Assembly (NCBI GenBank): GCA_017449935.1
Contig: JAFSYP010000114.1
Span: 25,877-89,876 of the forward strand
Source of the DNA: Clostridia bacterium
GTDB lineage: Bacteria > Bacillota > Clostridia > Oscillospirales > Acutalibacteraceae
Length of the DNA: 64,000 nucleotides
Reading direction: 5' to 3'
The notes under the pieces are model-generated. The model did not search any database and was not told where the DNA came from. It was given only the letters and a program-made list of their open reading frames with translations. The position numbers and the translations under genes were made by a program. This document shows, one piece after another, positions 25,547-35,661 of this stretch. Within the stretch, counting starts at the first letter, position 1. Each line of letters opens with the position of its first letter.

Positions 25547-26725
25547 TTATTTCAGATATTCCGCCATTTTTTCAAGTCGGCGCAGCGCCTCCTCCAGCGT
25601 GCTTTGCTGTCTGGCAAAGTGCAGGCGGATCAGGTGATTTACGGGTTCGCGGAAGAAACTGGACCCGGGCACGGCGGCGACGCCGATATTTTTGATCATC
25701 CATTCGCAGAACTCCAGATCGGAAAGTCCCCGGAACCGGGGCAGATCCAGAAACTGCCGGATATCCAGCATGACGAAATACGTCCCCTGCGGGATATTAT
25801 GCTGCAGTCCGATCCGGTCCAAGCCTTCGCAGAAGAAGTCTCGCTTTTGCGTGTAGAGCTTTTGCAGCTCGGCATAGTAGCTCTCCGGGAGCTCTAAGCC
25901 CGCGACGGCGGCCTCCTGCAAGGGCGCCGCCGCGCCGACGGTCAAAAAGTCATGCACCTTTCTCGCGCCCTCGATCACGCGTGCGGACCCGCAGATATAT
26001 CCCAATCGCCATCCGGTCACCGAATAGGTCTTGGAGAGCGAATTGCAGGTGATCGTGTGGTCGAACATACCGGGCAGCGAAGCCATCGCCGTATGGACGT
26101 GAGGGGCAAAGACGATATGCTCATACACCTCGTCCGTGATGACAAAGGCGTCGTACCGCAGAGCGAGCGCGCCGATCGCGGTCAACTCTTCCCGCGTGAA
26201 CACCTTTCCGCAGGGGTTGGAAGGGTTGCAGATGATGATCGCTTTTGCGCCTTCCCGAAAACCGGCTTCGATCCGGTCCAGATCGAAATCATACGTCGGC
26301 GGGACCAGCGGGATATAGATCGGCTCCGCGCCGGACAGAATTGCGTCCGCTCCGTAGTTTTCGTAGAAGGGCGAGAACACCATCACCTTGTCGCCGGGGT
26401 TGCAGATCGTCATCATGGCCGCCATCATCGCTTCGGTGCTGCCGCAGGTGACGCACAGCTGCGTGTCGGGATCGACCGTTCTGCCGAAGGTTTTCGATAC
26501 CTTTCGCGAGAGCGCTTCACGGAAGTTCTGCGCGCCGAAGGTGATGGAGTATTGATGCGGTCCGTCGCAGGCCGTCTTGGCCAGCGCGTCCAGCAGCGCC
26601 TGCGGCGGGTCGAAATCCGGAAACCCCTGGGACAGATTGATCGCCCCGTATGCGTTGCTGATGCGCGTCATCCTGCGGATCACAGAGTCGGTGAACGTCT
26701 CCACCCGTTCGCTCAATTTGGGCAT
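25547..26725 (-). CDS. Class I/II pyridoxal-phosphate aminotransferase
   Basis: A 392-residue fold-type I aminotransferase. Signature segments: INLSQGFPDFDPP, CGSTEAMMAAMM, NPSNPCGKVF, TDEVYEHIVF, and the PLP-lysine motif SLSKTYSVTGWRLGY (Lys about 235), with the terminal Arg in HLIRLHFA. It most resembles the methionine/kynurenine-glutamine transaminase branch, broad-specificity enzymes using 2-oxo acids. It starts 30 bp downstream of a LarA-family gene on the same strand, so the pair may convert a hydroxy acid or its keto form to an amino acid. Exact substrate not deducible. Confidence 0.92.
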   Translation of the reverse strand: MPKLSERVETFTDSVIRRMTRISNAYGAINLSQGFPDFDPPQALLDALAKTACDGPHQYSITFGAQNFREALSRKVSKTFGRTVDPDTQLCVTCGSTEAMMAAMMTICNPGDKVMVFSPFYENYGADAILSGAEPIYIPLVPPTYDFDLDRIEAGFREGAKAIIICNPSNPCGKVFTREELTAIGALALRYDAFVITDEVYEHIVFAPHVHTAMASLPGMFDHTITCNSLSKTYSVTGWRLGYICGSARVIEGARKVHDFLTVGAAAPLQEAAVAGLELPESYYAELQKLYTQKRDFFCEGLDRIGLQHNIPQGTYFVMLDIRQFLDLPRFRGLSDLEFCEWMIKNIGVAAVPGSSFFREPVNHLIRLHFARQQSTLEEALRRLEKMAEYLK

Positions 26726-26755
26726 ATGCTTTTCTCCTTCCGTTCGTTCACTAGC

Positions 26756-28003
26756 TTACCCGACGGTCCACAGCCCCAAAGCGGGGTTGCTGATGTAAAA
26801 GATCTCCTCGCCGTCCGGCAGCGTCACGAAACCGTCCGTAAGGCTTTGCGGGTCGTAGCGGCGGACGGCCTCGTCGTACGGGATGAAGCCGAAGCCCGCG
26901 CCGCGCACCTCGTCGCCCGTGAGCTCCTTTGTGCAGTAGGTGATGCGGAACCGTCCGTCCGACGAACCGTGGATCAGGTGCGCCGCGACGGAGAGGTTCT
27001 CCCGCAGATCCTCGTTTTCCTCTACGAGGCGCAGGATGTTTTCCCGGCCGACGTACCCGTATTTGCGGATCAGGCGGTCGTTTTCGGCGTCCTCGCCGAA
27101 TTTGCGCACGCCGGGCGCGAGGATGACCAGATCGCCGCCGTCGGCGATCGCCATGCGCGTGCGGTAGACGGCCTTGTTTCCGAGCCATGTGCTCTTGAAT
27201 TCCCGCGGGTCCAGGTAGACCACAGCCTTGCGGATCGGTCTGTCCAGGTGCGTCAGATTGAGCTGCTGGCTGAGCGACACGGCCTGCTCGAACACGTCGC
27301 GCGTGCTGCCGATGCACAGACCGTGGATATGCGTTTCGTCGTGTTCGCTCGTCGTGACCGTGAGAAAATACAGCAGCGGCACGTCGGCGAGGAAATGCGT
27401 CTGCGCATAGTCGAACACTTTGCGCACGGGGGAGTGGTCCTTGCCCATGATGCGCTCCATGCCGTAGAACGCGCCGAGCATGTGCGAGCTGTTGATCATG
27501 CTGCTGCCGCCGCAGCCGACGAATATATTTTTGGAGTAGTTGGCCATACCGACCACCTCGTGCGGCACGACCTGCCCGATCGAGAGGATCAGGTCGTAGC
27601 TTTTGTCCACGATGCGGCGGTTGACCTCGACGTCGATCTTGCTGTCGACCAGCCCTTCGGATACGTTTCGCACGAAGTCCGCCGGCACCTCGCCGAGCTT
27701 GACGACGTCGGTGCGCCAGTTGTGCACGATCATGCGGTCAAACGGCACGCCGTCGCCGAAGAACGCCGTCCACTCCGTGCGCGTCATCGGCTCATGCGTG
27801 CCGAGCGCGGGCATGACGTCGATCTCGCATGTTTCATGCAGCAGATCATAAACCATCGCCGTAAGGACGCCCGCGCCGGAATACAGCCGCGTATAGTCCG
27901 GCGGCAGGATCAGCACCTTACGCAGCGCCCTGCCGTCGAGCGCTTTTCGGATCGCATCGCGAAGCTCGTCGCGGGAAAGTCCCGTATCGCTTGTCAAAAT
28001 CAT
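26756..28003 (-). CDS. LarA-family (nickel-pincer nucleotide) racemase/epimerase
   Basis: A 415-residue protein of the lactate racemase LarA superfamily. Key residues of Lactobacillus LarA are conserved with the same spacing: Asp36 and Arg39 (PPDYTR), His70 (ALGTHEP), His148 (VVPHEVVG), Lys158 ten residues later (the pincer-cofactor lysine), and His174 sixteen residues after that. An NPN-dependent hydride-transfer racemase or epimerase of 2-hydroxy acids is therefore likely, though the family has diverse substrates. The cofactor genes larB, larC and larE are not in the window. ATG at 28003 has a GGAGGG site. Confidence 0.88.
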   Translation of the reverse strand: MILTSDTGLSRDELRDAIRKALDGRALRKVLILPPDYTRLYSGAGVLTAMVYDLLHETCEIDVMPALGTHEPMTRTEWTAFFGDGVPFDRMIVHNWRTDVVKLGEVPADFVRNVSEGLVDSKIDVEVNRRIVDKSYDLILSIGQVVPHEVVGMANYSKNIFVGCGGSSMINSSHMLGAFYGMERIMGKDHSPVRKVFDYAQTHFLADVPLLYFLTVTTSEHDETHIHGLCIGSTRDVFEQAVSLSQQLNLTHLDRPIRKAVVYLDPREFKSTWLGNKAVYRTRMAIADGGDLVILAPGVRKFGEDAENDRLIRKYGYVGRENILRLVEENEDLRENLSVAAHLIHGSSDGRFRITYCTKELTGDEVRGAGFGFIPYDEAVRRYDPQSLTDGFVTLPDGEEIFYISNPALGLWTVG

Positions 28004-28089
28004 TTGAATCCCTCCGTTCCGCATCCAGTATAGCACAGCCGGCGCGCGCATACAAGAAAAAACTTAAAGAAGATTTCACAAATGGTTCA

Positions 28090-28118
28090 TTGACTCTGCA
28101 TCCGTTCTGTGATAGAAT
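28090..28118 (+). promoter_or_regulatory. Promoter of the DUF4234-DUF2752 pair
   Basis: TTGACT (28090-28095), 17 bp spacer, TAGAAT (28113-28118), followed by AAGGAGG before the start. Confidence 0.75.
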
Positions 28119-28144
28119 GAAACAAAGAAAAAGGAGGTCTTACT

Positions 28145-28747
28145 ATGAATTGCAGCAATTGCGGCACGCCGCTCACAGACGACTTAAAATTCTGCCCGAA
28201 CTGCGGTACGGCGGTGCAGCCGGAACCCGTACAGCAGACGTATGCGCAGCCCGATACGACGCAGACCGATCCCTATGCGAGTCAGTCGTACGCGTCGCAG
28301 CAGAGCCAGAGTTATGCCGGATCAAATCCTTACGGAAACGCGTCGTTCGCGCAAGCGTATTCGTACAGCAGTCCGAAGTTTTACGACTGCGGCATCGAGG
28401 CGCGCGATATTGCGCTCGCGGTGCTTCTGTCTGTCGTGACCTGCGGCATCTACAACATCTTCTGGTTCATCAAGATGGTCGAGGACGTCCGGAAGGCCGC
28501 GAACGACCAGACCTCGTTCACCGGCGGCGTCACATGGCTGCTGACCATCATTACCGGCGGCATCTACGGCTGGTACTGGTACTACCAGGCCGGAAAAAAG
28601 ATGAAGTATGCCAAGCAGGTGCGCAATATGCCCGCCGAGGACAACACGGAGATATTGTATCTGGTCCTGTCGATCTTCGGCTTCGGCATCATCAATATGT
28701 GTCTGATCCAGTCCGATCTGAACAAGATGGCGACTGTGCGTCAATGA
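28145..28747 (+). CDS. Zinc-ribbon plus DUF4234 membrane protein
   Basis: A 200-residue protein: N-terminal double-CxxC zinc ribbon (MNCSNCGTPLTDDLKFCPNCG, residues 1-22), a Gln/Ser/Tyr-rich linker (about 25-75), then a DUF4234 membrane domain with two or three helices (VLLSVVTCGIYNIFWFIKM, TWLLTIITGGIYGWYWYYQAGKKM, a third near 175-190). Function is unknown; the GIYxxxW repeats are the family hallmark. It overlaps the next gene by four bases (ATGA), so the two are translationally coupled. Confidence 0.9.
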   Translation: MNCSNCGTPLTDDLKFCPNCGTAVQPEPVQQTYAQPDTTQTDPYASQSYASQQSQSYAGSNPYGNASFAQAYSYSSPKFYDCGIEARDIALAVLLSVVTCGIYNIFWFIKMVEDVRKAANDQTSFTGGVTWLLTIITGGIYGWYWYYQAGKKMKYAKQVRNMPAEDNTEILYLVLSIFGFGIINMCLIQSDLNKMATVRQ

Positions 28748-29124
28748 TGCGAACAAGACTTTTTAAACTCCTGCGCGCGGTGGGGATCCTGCTGTGCGCA
28801 GGTTTCCTTTATGCGCTTTTGGTGCGTCGGACGGGATGGGGTATTCCGTGTCCCGTGTACGCGCTGACGGGGCTGAAGTGTCCCGGCTGCGGCGTGACGC
28901 GCATGGCGGTCAGTCTTCTGCACGGCGATCTGCGCGCCGCGTTCGCGTATAACCGCGCCGTCCTTTGTCTGCTGCCCGCGGGCGTTTATGTCGCGCTTTC
29001 GTATGCCGTCGGCTACGTCCGACGGGGGGACCGGCTGCTGCACGGCGCGCCGAAGGCCGCGGCGATCGGCATTTTGACCGTGCTGCTCGCGTTCGGCGCG
29101 GCGCGAAATTTTCTCGGCTGGTAG
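28744..29124 (+). CDS. DUF2752 family membrane protein
   Basis: A 126-residue protein with three membrane helices and the DUF2752 signature CPVYALTGLKCPGCGVTRMAVSLLHGDLRAAFAYNRA, including the CPxCGxTR box. The family has no established role. Its start codon overlaps the stop codon of the zinc-ribbon/DUF4234 gene, a pairing I have seen described in clostridia, suggesting a small membrane complex. No terminator is evident before the ATP synthase promoter. Confidence 0.9.
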   Translation: MMRTRLFKLLRAVGILLCAGFLYALLVRRTGWGIPCPVYALTGLKCPGCGVTRMAVSLLHGDLRAAFAYNRAVLCLLPAGVYVALSYAVGYVRRGDRLLHGAPKAAAIGILTVLLAFGAARNFLGW

Positions 29125-29185
29125 AGGCGGAAAGCATTGGTTGCTTTGCACAAAAACGAGAGAATGATTTTGGCTATTTTACCGC

Positions 29186-29213
29186 TTGTTTTTTTCGGCG
29201 TTCGCGCTATAAT
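29186..29213 (+). promoter_or_regulatory. Promoter of the ATP synthase operon
   Basis: TTGTTT (29186-29191), 16 bp spacer, TATAAT (29208-29213), 43 bp before the first small gene of the operon. Confidence 0.65.
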
Positions 29214-29255
29214 TAAAGATATTTTACCGTACCATATTATGGAGAGGCGTACTGT

Positions 29256-29525
29256 ATGGGTCCGATCCTCTGGTTGCTGCCCGGCGCTCTGTTCGGAGCG
29301 GCAGAATTTTTTTTGACGAAGGTCATCGCGGGACGCGTGCTCTCCGGCAGGACGCCGATCCTGCTGCTGTGCGCCAAGCTCGCATCCTATGCCGCCGTGC
29401 TGGTCCCCGTGTTTTTGCTGCTGCCCTCTGCGGCGGCGAAATGGTTCGGGATCGGCGCGGGCAGCGGCGTTCTGGCGGTCGGCACGGTCTGTGCCGTCCT
29501 TGCGATCCTGAAGGAAAAGAGGTGA
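29256..29525 (+). CDS. Small membrane protein at the head of the ATP synthase operon
   Basis: An 89-residue protein with two or three hydrophobic helices (about 3-25, 32-55, 62-82). Its place directly before atpB, with a 6 bp gap, is where atpI/atpZ genes are found in other bacteria, which help c-ring assembly or magnesium uptake. The sequence does not show clear AtpI or AtpZ motifs, so the assignment rests on position and topology only. GGAGAGGCG precedes the ATG. Confidence 0.75.
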   Translation: MGPILWLLPGALFGAAEFFLTKVIAGRVLSGRTPILLLCAKLASYAAVLVPVFLLLPSAAAKWFGIGAGSGVLAVGTVCAVLAILKEKR

Positions 29526-29531
29526 AGCGTT

Positions 29532-30422
29532 TTGGATACCCTGACCGGGATCAAGCTCGCGGCTTCCGCGGTCGTGTTTGTCGTGTTCCTTGTGCTCTGG
29601 TGTAAAAAGCGGCACGACACGCTCTCGGAGCCGGATCCGAAAAAAGCGAAAAAGAAGCGGCGGCTTCCCTTTTTCGGCATGGTCATCAGCGCGTGGTTTT
29701 TCGTCGCGTGCGTGGTCAATCTCGTGACAGGCGGGCCGAAAGGCATATCGCTGGAGCTGGAGATGTTCTCGCCGCGCGTGCAGCTCGGGCCGCTGTCTGT
29801 CGCGCGCACGACGCTGACGGCCTACGTCCTGCTCGGCGTGATCGCCGTGCTGTGCATCCTGTTCCGCCTGATCGCGTATCCGAAATTCAAGGATGAGCCG
29901 AAGGGGCTGCAGAACCTTCTGGAGGCGGCCGTCGAATTTGTCGACAAGTTCGTGCACGACAATGCCGGCGATCTGTCGCCCGTTTTACCGGCGTATATGT
30001 TCTCCGTGGCCGTGCTGCTGATCGGCTGCGCCGCGTCGGAGCTTTTCGGTCAGCGTCCGCCGACCTCGGACGTGGAGTTCACGCTTTCTCTGGCGCTGTG
30101 CACGTTCTATCTGCTGAACTATTACGGCGTGCGAAAGAAGGGGCTGTTCGGCCGCGTGAAGTCGCTCGCGTCGCCCTCGCCGATGATCATGCCCATGCGC
30201 ATTCTCAGCGACGTCGCCGCGCCGGTTTCTCTGGCGTGCCGACTGTTCGGCAATATGCTCGGCGGCATGATCGTGATGGATCTGCTGAAAAACTCGCTGG
30301 GCGGCTATGCCGTCGGCCTCACCTCGCTGGCGGGACTGTACTTCAATCTGTTCCACCCGCTCATCCAAACGTATATCTTTATCATCCTGTCTCTCACCTT
30401 CATCCGAGAGGCGACCGAATAA
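29532..30422 (+). CDS. atpB: ATP synthase F0 subunit a
   Basis: A 296-residue membrane subunit forming the ion half-channels. The conserved helix with the essential arginine is seen as PVSLACRLFGNMLGGMIVMDLL, and the C-terminal helix as HPLIQTYIFIILSLTFIREATE. It is longer than common subunit a (about 225-250): there is an extra N-terminal helix and a lysine-rich loop (DPKKAKKKRRLPFF, about 36-49). Start is a TTG at 29532 with AGAGGTG upstream. First structural gene of atpBEFHAGDC. Confidence 0.95.
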   Translation: MDTLTGIKLAASAVVFVVFLVLWCKKRHDTLSEPDPKKAKKKRRLPFFGMVISAWFFVACVVNLVTGGPKGISLELEMFSPRVQLGPLSVARTTLTAYVLLGVIAVLCILFRLIAYPKFKDEPKGLQNLLEAAVEFVDKFVHDNAGDLSPVLPAYMFSVAVLLIGCAASELFGQRPPTSDVEFTLSLALCTFYLLNYYGVRKKGLFGRVKSLASPSPMIMPMRILSDVAAPVSLACRLFGNMLGGMIVMDLLKNSLGGYAVGLTSLAGLYFNLFHPLIQTYIFIILSLTFIREATE

Positions 30423-30441
30423 TATTGGGAGGTAATCAACC

Positions 30442-30651
30442 ATGACACCATTCGCAGCGGCACTTGCACTTCTGCCCGCACTGGGCGCCGGCATTATGAT
30501 GGGCTTTGCGACGAGCAAGGCCGTCGACGCGACCGCGCGTCAGCCGGAGGCTTCCGGTAAGATCAATTCCATCCTGCTTCTCGGCCTGGCGCTGGCCGAA
30601 TCCACCGCGATCTATTCATTCGTGATCGCGCTGATCCTCGCGGTCAAATAA
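30442..30651 (+). CDS. atpE: ATP synthase F0 subunit c
   Basis: A 69-residue hairpin of two helices joined by the polar loop ARQPEASGK. The ion-carrying glutamate is Glu53 in [10 protein letters not shown]. Compared with the sodium type of Ilyobacter, Ser54 and Tyr58 are present but the helix-1 glutamine is replaced by Met20 and the helix-2 valine by Leu51, so the full sodium site is not conserved and proton coupling is more likely. It is shorter than average (75-89), lacking N- and C-terminal extensions. Confidence 0.96.
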   Translation: MTPFAAALALLPALGAGIMMGFATSKAVDATARQPEASGKINSILLLGLALAESTAIYSFVIALILAVK

Positions 30652-30669
30652 GACAGGGAAGGGAATACT

Positions 30670-31185
30670 ATGGAGAGTTTAGGACTGGATCTGTCCAAGA
30701 TCCCGATCGACTTCCTGCTCAACATCCTGAATATCGTTCTGCTGTTCGTGATCGTGCGTTCGCTCGCCTACAAACCGATCCGCAAGTTTATGGACGCGCG
30801 TACCGCGCGCGTGGCTGCCGAGGCCGCAAAAGCCGAGGAGAAAGCGGCCGAGGCGCAGAAGGTCAAAGCGGAGTACGAAGAAAAGCTGCAAAACTGCGAG
30901 GCTGAGACGCAGGCGCACAGGCAGGCGGCGCGCCGCGAGGCCGAGGCCGAAGCGGACGCGATCCGCGCCGAAGCGCACGCCGAGGCGCAAAGCATCCTGG
31001 ACGACGCGCGTGCGCGCGCCAAGCAGGAGCACGACGAAACGCTCGGCACGATGCAGCGCGACGTCGTGGATCTCGCGTTCGGCATCAGTGAAAAGCTGCT
31101 CGGACACAGCATCACGGACGCGGACACGAAAAAGATGGCGGACCGTCTGTTCGACGAGAGCCTCAGCGGTGGGAAAGCGTCATGA
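30670..31185 (+). CDS. atpF: ATP synthase F0 subunit b
   Basis: A 171-residue peripheral-stalk subunit: one N-terminal membrane helix (about 13-33, FLLNILNIVLLFVIVRSLAYKPI) and a long Ala/Glu/Lys/Arg-rich coiled coil (40-125), then a short C-terminal domain that contacts delta. The last codons overlap the start of the delta gene (GTCATGA), implying coupled translation. Length and layout are standard. Confidence 0.96.
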   Translation: MESLGLDLSKIPIDFLLNILNIVLLFVIVRSLAYKPIRKFMDARTARVAAEAAKAEEKAAEAQKVKAEYEEKLQNCEAETQAHRQAARREAEAEADAIRAEAHAEAQSILDDARARAKQEHDETLGTMQRDVVDLAFGISEKLLGHSITDADTKKMADRLFDESLSGGKAS

Positions 31186-31403
31186 AAAAAGCAAAGATTC
31201 TCTGTGCGGCGAACGTGTCGGACGACGCGTACGCCTATATCTGTGAAAGAATAGCCGGGCGGTTCGGCGCGGTCAACTGCGAGCGGGAGACGGACGAGTC
31301 CCTGCTCGGCGGTTTTATCGTGCTGTATGACGGCAAGATCTACGATATGAGCCTGCGCACGCAGCTTCAGGCGATGCGCGGCAGTCTTGACAGCAAGGAG
31401 TGA
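31182..31403 (+). CDS. atpH: ATP synthase delta subunit, C-terminal domain only
   Basis: A 73-residue protein where other bacteria have about 175-185. It starts MKKAKILCAANVSDDAYAYI and ends with the family's diagnostic C-terminal motif RETDESLLGGFIVLYDGKIYDMSLRTQL. The N-terminal six-helix domain that binds the alpha-subunit N-termini is absent, and no sequence for it lies in the gap, since the start overlaps the atpF stop by four bases. Frame is open and the operon intact, so this is a genuine minimal delta rather than sequencing damage. The b subunit and the alpha N-terminus look normal, leaving open how the stalk attaches to F1. Confidence 0.85.
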   Translation: MKKAKILCAANVSDDAYAYICERIAGRFGAVNCERETDESLLGGFIVLYDGKIYDMSLRTQLQAMRGSLDSKE

Positions 31404-31407
31404 GCGC

Positions 31408-32883
31408 ATGGCAACAGACCTGAGTGCGTTCCTGAAACAAAAAATCGAATCCTTTTCCGTGCAGCCCGTGGTCTATGCCTACGGGACGGTCAGCCGTGTC
31501 GGCGACGGCGTGGCGCGTGTGACGGGACTGCCCGGCCGGTGCTACGGCGAGCTGCTGCAGTTTGAGAGCGGCGCGTTCGGCATGGCGATCGACCTGGAAG
31601 AGGACGGCGCGGGCGTCGTGCTCCTGAATACGGCGGACGTCATCCGCGTCGGCAGCCGCGTACGCGGCACGGGACGCGTCTGCGACGTGCCGGTGGGCGA
31701 TATGCTGCTCGGCCGCGTGATCGATCCGATCGGCCGCGCGCTCGACGGCGAGGAGATCGTTTCCGACGTTTACTATCCCGTGGAGCGTCCCGCGCCCGAT
31801 CTTGTGAGCCGGCGCGCCGTGGACGCGCCGATGGAGACGGGCATGATTTCTATCGACAGCCTTGTTCCGATCGGCCGCGGGCAGCGCGAGCTGATCATCG
31901 GCGACCGGCAGACGGGCAAGACGACGCTTGCGCTCGACGCCATCCTCAACCAGAAGGGCAAGGATATGATCTGCATTTACTGCGCCGTCGGACAAAAGGC
32001 GTCGACCGTGTCCTCCGTGATCGAGACGCTGCGTTCGAGCGGCGCGATGGAATACAGCGTCGTCGTCGCGGCGACGGCGTCCGATTCGCCGGCGCTGCAG
32101 TATCTGGCGCCTTACGCTGCGTGTGCGGTCGGCGAATACTTCATGGAGCGGGGCAGGGACGTGCTGGTCGTCTATGACGATCTGTCCAAGCACGCCGTCG
32201 CTTACCGTGCGATGTCGCTGCTGCTGCGCCGTTCTCCGGGGCGCGAAGCGTATCCGGGCGATATCTTCTATCTGCACAGCCGTCTTCTGGAACGCGCCGC
32301 CTGTCTGTCCGCGTCGCGCGGCGGCGGCACGCTGACGGCGCTGCCGATCATTGAAACCAAGGGCGGCAACATTTCCGCCTATATCCCGACCAACGTGATC
32401 TCCATCACGGACGGTCAGATCTATCTCGAATCGGAGCTGTTCCACAACGGCGTGCGTCCGGCCGTCAATACCGGCCTGTCCGTGTCGCGCGTCGGGCGCG
32501 CCGCGCAGCCGCAGGCGATGCGCAAGGTGTCGTCGTCGCTGCGCATCGAGCTGGCGCAGTACAGGGAGATGGCGGTCTTTTCGCGCTTCGGCGCCGACCT
32601 CGACGCGTCCACCAAAAAGATGCTCGGCAGCGGCGAGCGGCTGACGCAGCTGCTCACGCAGGGCAAGCACGAGCTGTACAGCCTCAGCGAAAAGGTCGCG
32701 CTGCTGCTCTGGTTCAAAAACAGCGGATTCGACGACGTCGCGCCGGCGCAGATTCACGACGCGGCGCGCGCGTTCCTGCAAAAGATGCACGAAACGTGCG
32801 GCGACGCCCTCGCGCAGATCGACCGCACCGGCGACTTCACGCCGCAGCAGGAGCAGGCGATCCTGCAGGCCGCGCGGTCCTGA
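31408..32883 (+). CDS. atpA: ATP synthase F1 subunit alpha
   Basis: A 491-residue nucleotide-binding subunit. Walker A is GDRQTGKTTLALD, Walker B VLVVYDDLSKHA, and the signature PAVNTGLSVSRVGRAAQPQAM contains the alpha arginine finger. The N-terminal helix that normally binds delta is present (MATDLSAFLKQKIESFSVQP). The ATG at 31408 is preferred; the open frame begins seven codons earlier inside atpH. GGAGTGAGCGC is upstream. Confidence 0.97.
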   Translation: MATDLSAFLKQKIESFSVQPVVYAYGTVSRVGDGVARVTGLPGRCYGELLQFESGAFGMAIDLEEDGAGVVLLNTADVIRVGSRVRGTGRVCDVPVGDMLLGRVIDPIGRALDGEEIVSDVYYPVERPAPDLVSRRAVDAPMETGMISIDSLVPIGRGQRELIIGDRQTGKTTLALDAILNQKGKDMICIYCAVGQKASTVSSVIETLRSSGAMEYSVVVAATASDSPALQYLAPYAACAVGEYFMERGRDVLVVYDDLSKHAVAYRAMSLLLRRSPGREAYPGDIFYLHSRLLERAACLSASRGGGTLTALPIIETKGGNISAYIPTNVISITDGQIYLESELFHNGVRPAVNTGLSVSRVGRAAQPQAMRKVSSSLRIELAQYREMAVFSRFGADLDASTKKMLGSGERLTQLLTQGKHELYSLSEKVALLLWFKNSGFDDVAPAQIHDAARAFLQKMHETCGDALAQIDRTGDFTPQQEQAILQAARS

Positions 32884-32895
32884 CGGGGTGGCGGT

Positions 32896-33795
32896 ATGGC
32901 TGTAAAAAACATCAACGAGATCAACCGCGATCTCGACGCGATCTACCAGACGCGGCACGTAACGAATGCGATGTATATGCTCTCCGCGAGCGCCATGCGT
33001 CAGGGAATGGAACGGGCGGACTATAACCGCGCCTATATGCGCTACGTCTGCACCGCGGTGAAGGATCTTCTGGAAAAGTCGCCGGACGTGCGCAACGCGT
33101 TCATCGACAGCGACGGGTATCTCGGCAAACACGATACGGCGTTTTTAGTGATCGCGTCCGACAAAAGCCTGTGCGGCGCGTACAACCAGAATGTGGCGGC
33201 CGTCGTTGAGGCGCAGCTGCAGCGTGTGCGGGCGGACGGACGTGAGACGGTCGTTTACACCGCGGGGCTGAAGATCGCGGAGATCCTGCGCGCGCGCGGC
33301 GTGGAGATCTATCGGGATTTTGAAGGCGCGTCGCAGTACCCGTCCATGCACCATGTCTACACGATCGCGCAGGAGCTGATCGACATTTACCGCTGCGGGT
33401 TCGTGCGGGACATTTATGTGGTCTTTACCGAATATGAATCTGCCGCGAAGCAGTCGGTGATCATACATCGGCTACTTCCGCTGGTAGTTGAAAACTTTGA
33501 AACGATTCCGATCGATGCGCCGTATCCGGCGCGGATGACCTATGAGCCGTCGTCCGAAGAAGTGTTCAACAAAATGGTGCCGCAGTACCTGCAGGGGTAT
33601 CTGTACGGCTGCTTCTGCTCGGCGCAGATCTGCGAGAATCTGTCGCGGATGGAAGCGATGCAGAGCGCGACGCGAAACGCGGACGAGATGATCAAAAAGC
33701 TCACCACGGCGTACAATACGGCGCGGCAGCTGACGATAACGAGCGAACTGACGGAGATCGCGGCCGCGACGGAATTGATCCGACATTCAGTATAA
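32896..33795 (+). CDS. atpG: ATP synthase F1 subunit gamma
   Basis: A 299-residue central-stalk subunit. N-terminal helix INEINRDLDAIYQTRHVTNAMYMLSAS, middle SDKSLCGAYNQNV (family SDRGLCGGxN), and the C-terminal coiled-coil helix MQSATRNADEMIKKLTTAYNTARQLTITSELTEI are all present. The usual MKMVA in the N-terminal helix reads MYMLS. Standard length and order in the operon. Confidence 0.96.
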   Translation: MAVKNINEINRDLDAIYQTRHVTNAMYMLSASAMRQGMERADYNRAYMRYVCTAVKDLLEKSPDVRNAFIDSDGYLGKHDTAFLVIASDKSLCGAYNQNVAAVVEAQLQRVRADGRETVVYTAGLKIAEILRARGVEIYRDFEGASQYPSMHHVYTIAQELIDIYRCGFVRDIYVVFTEYESAAKQSVIIHRLLPLVVENFETIPIDAPYPARMTYEPSSEEVFNKMVPQYLQGYLYGCFCSAQICENLSRMEAMQSATRNADEMIKKLTTAYNTARQLTITSELTEIAAATELIRHSV

Positions 33796-33804
33796 GTATA
33801 ATAG

Positions 33805-35614
<1,810 letters not shown>

Positions 35615-35615
<1 letters not shown>

Positions 35616-35647
35616 CTCGTCACCCAATTGCGGATGACGAGTTTTTT
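35615..35647 (+). terminator. Intrinsic terminator of the ATP synthase operon
   Basis: ACTCGTCA and TGACGAGT form a perfect 8 bp stem with a 12-base loop and end in six T residues. Confidence 0.92.
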
Positions 35648-35661
35648 GCTGTTTTTACGGT

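Noticed and set aside
31315-33132. 605-codon open frame opposite atpA and atpG
   Set aside because: Shadow of two certain genes, with no promoter, ribosome site or domain.
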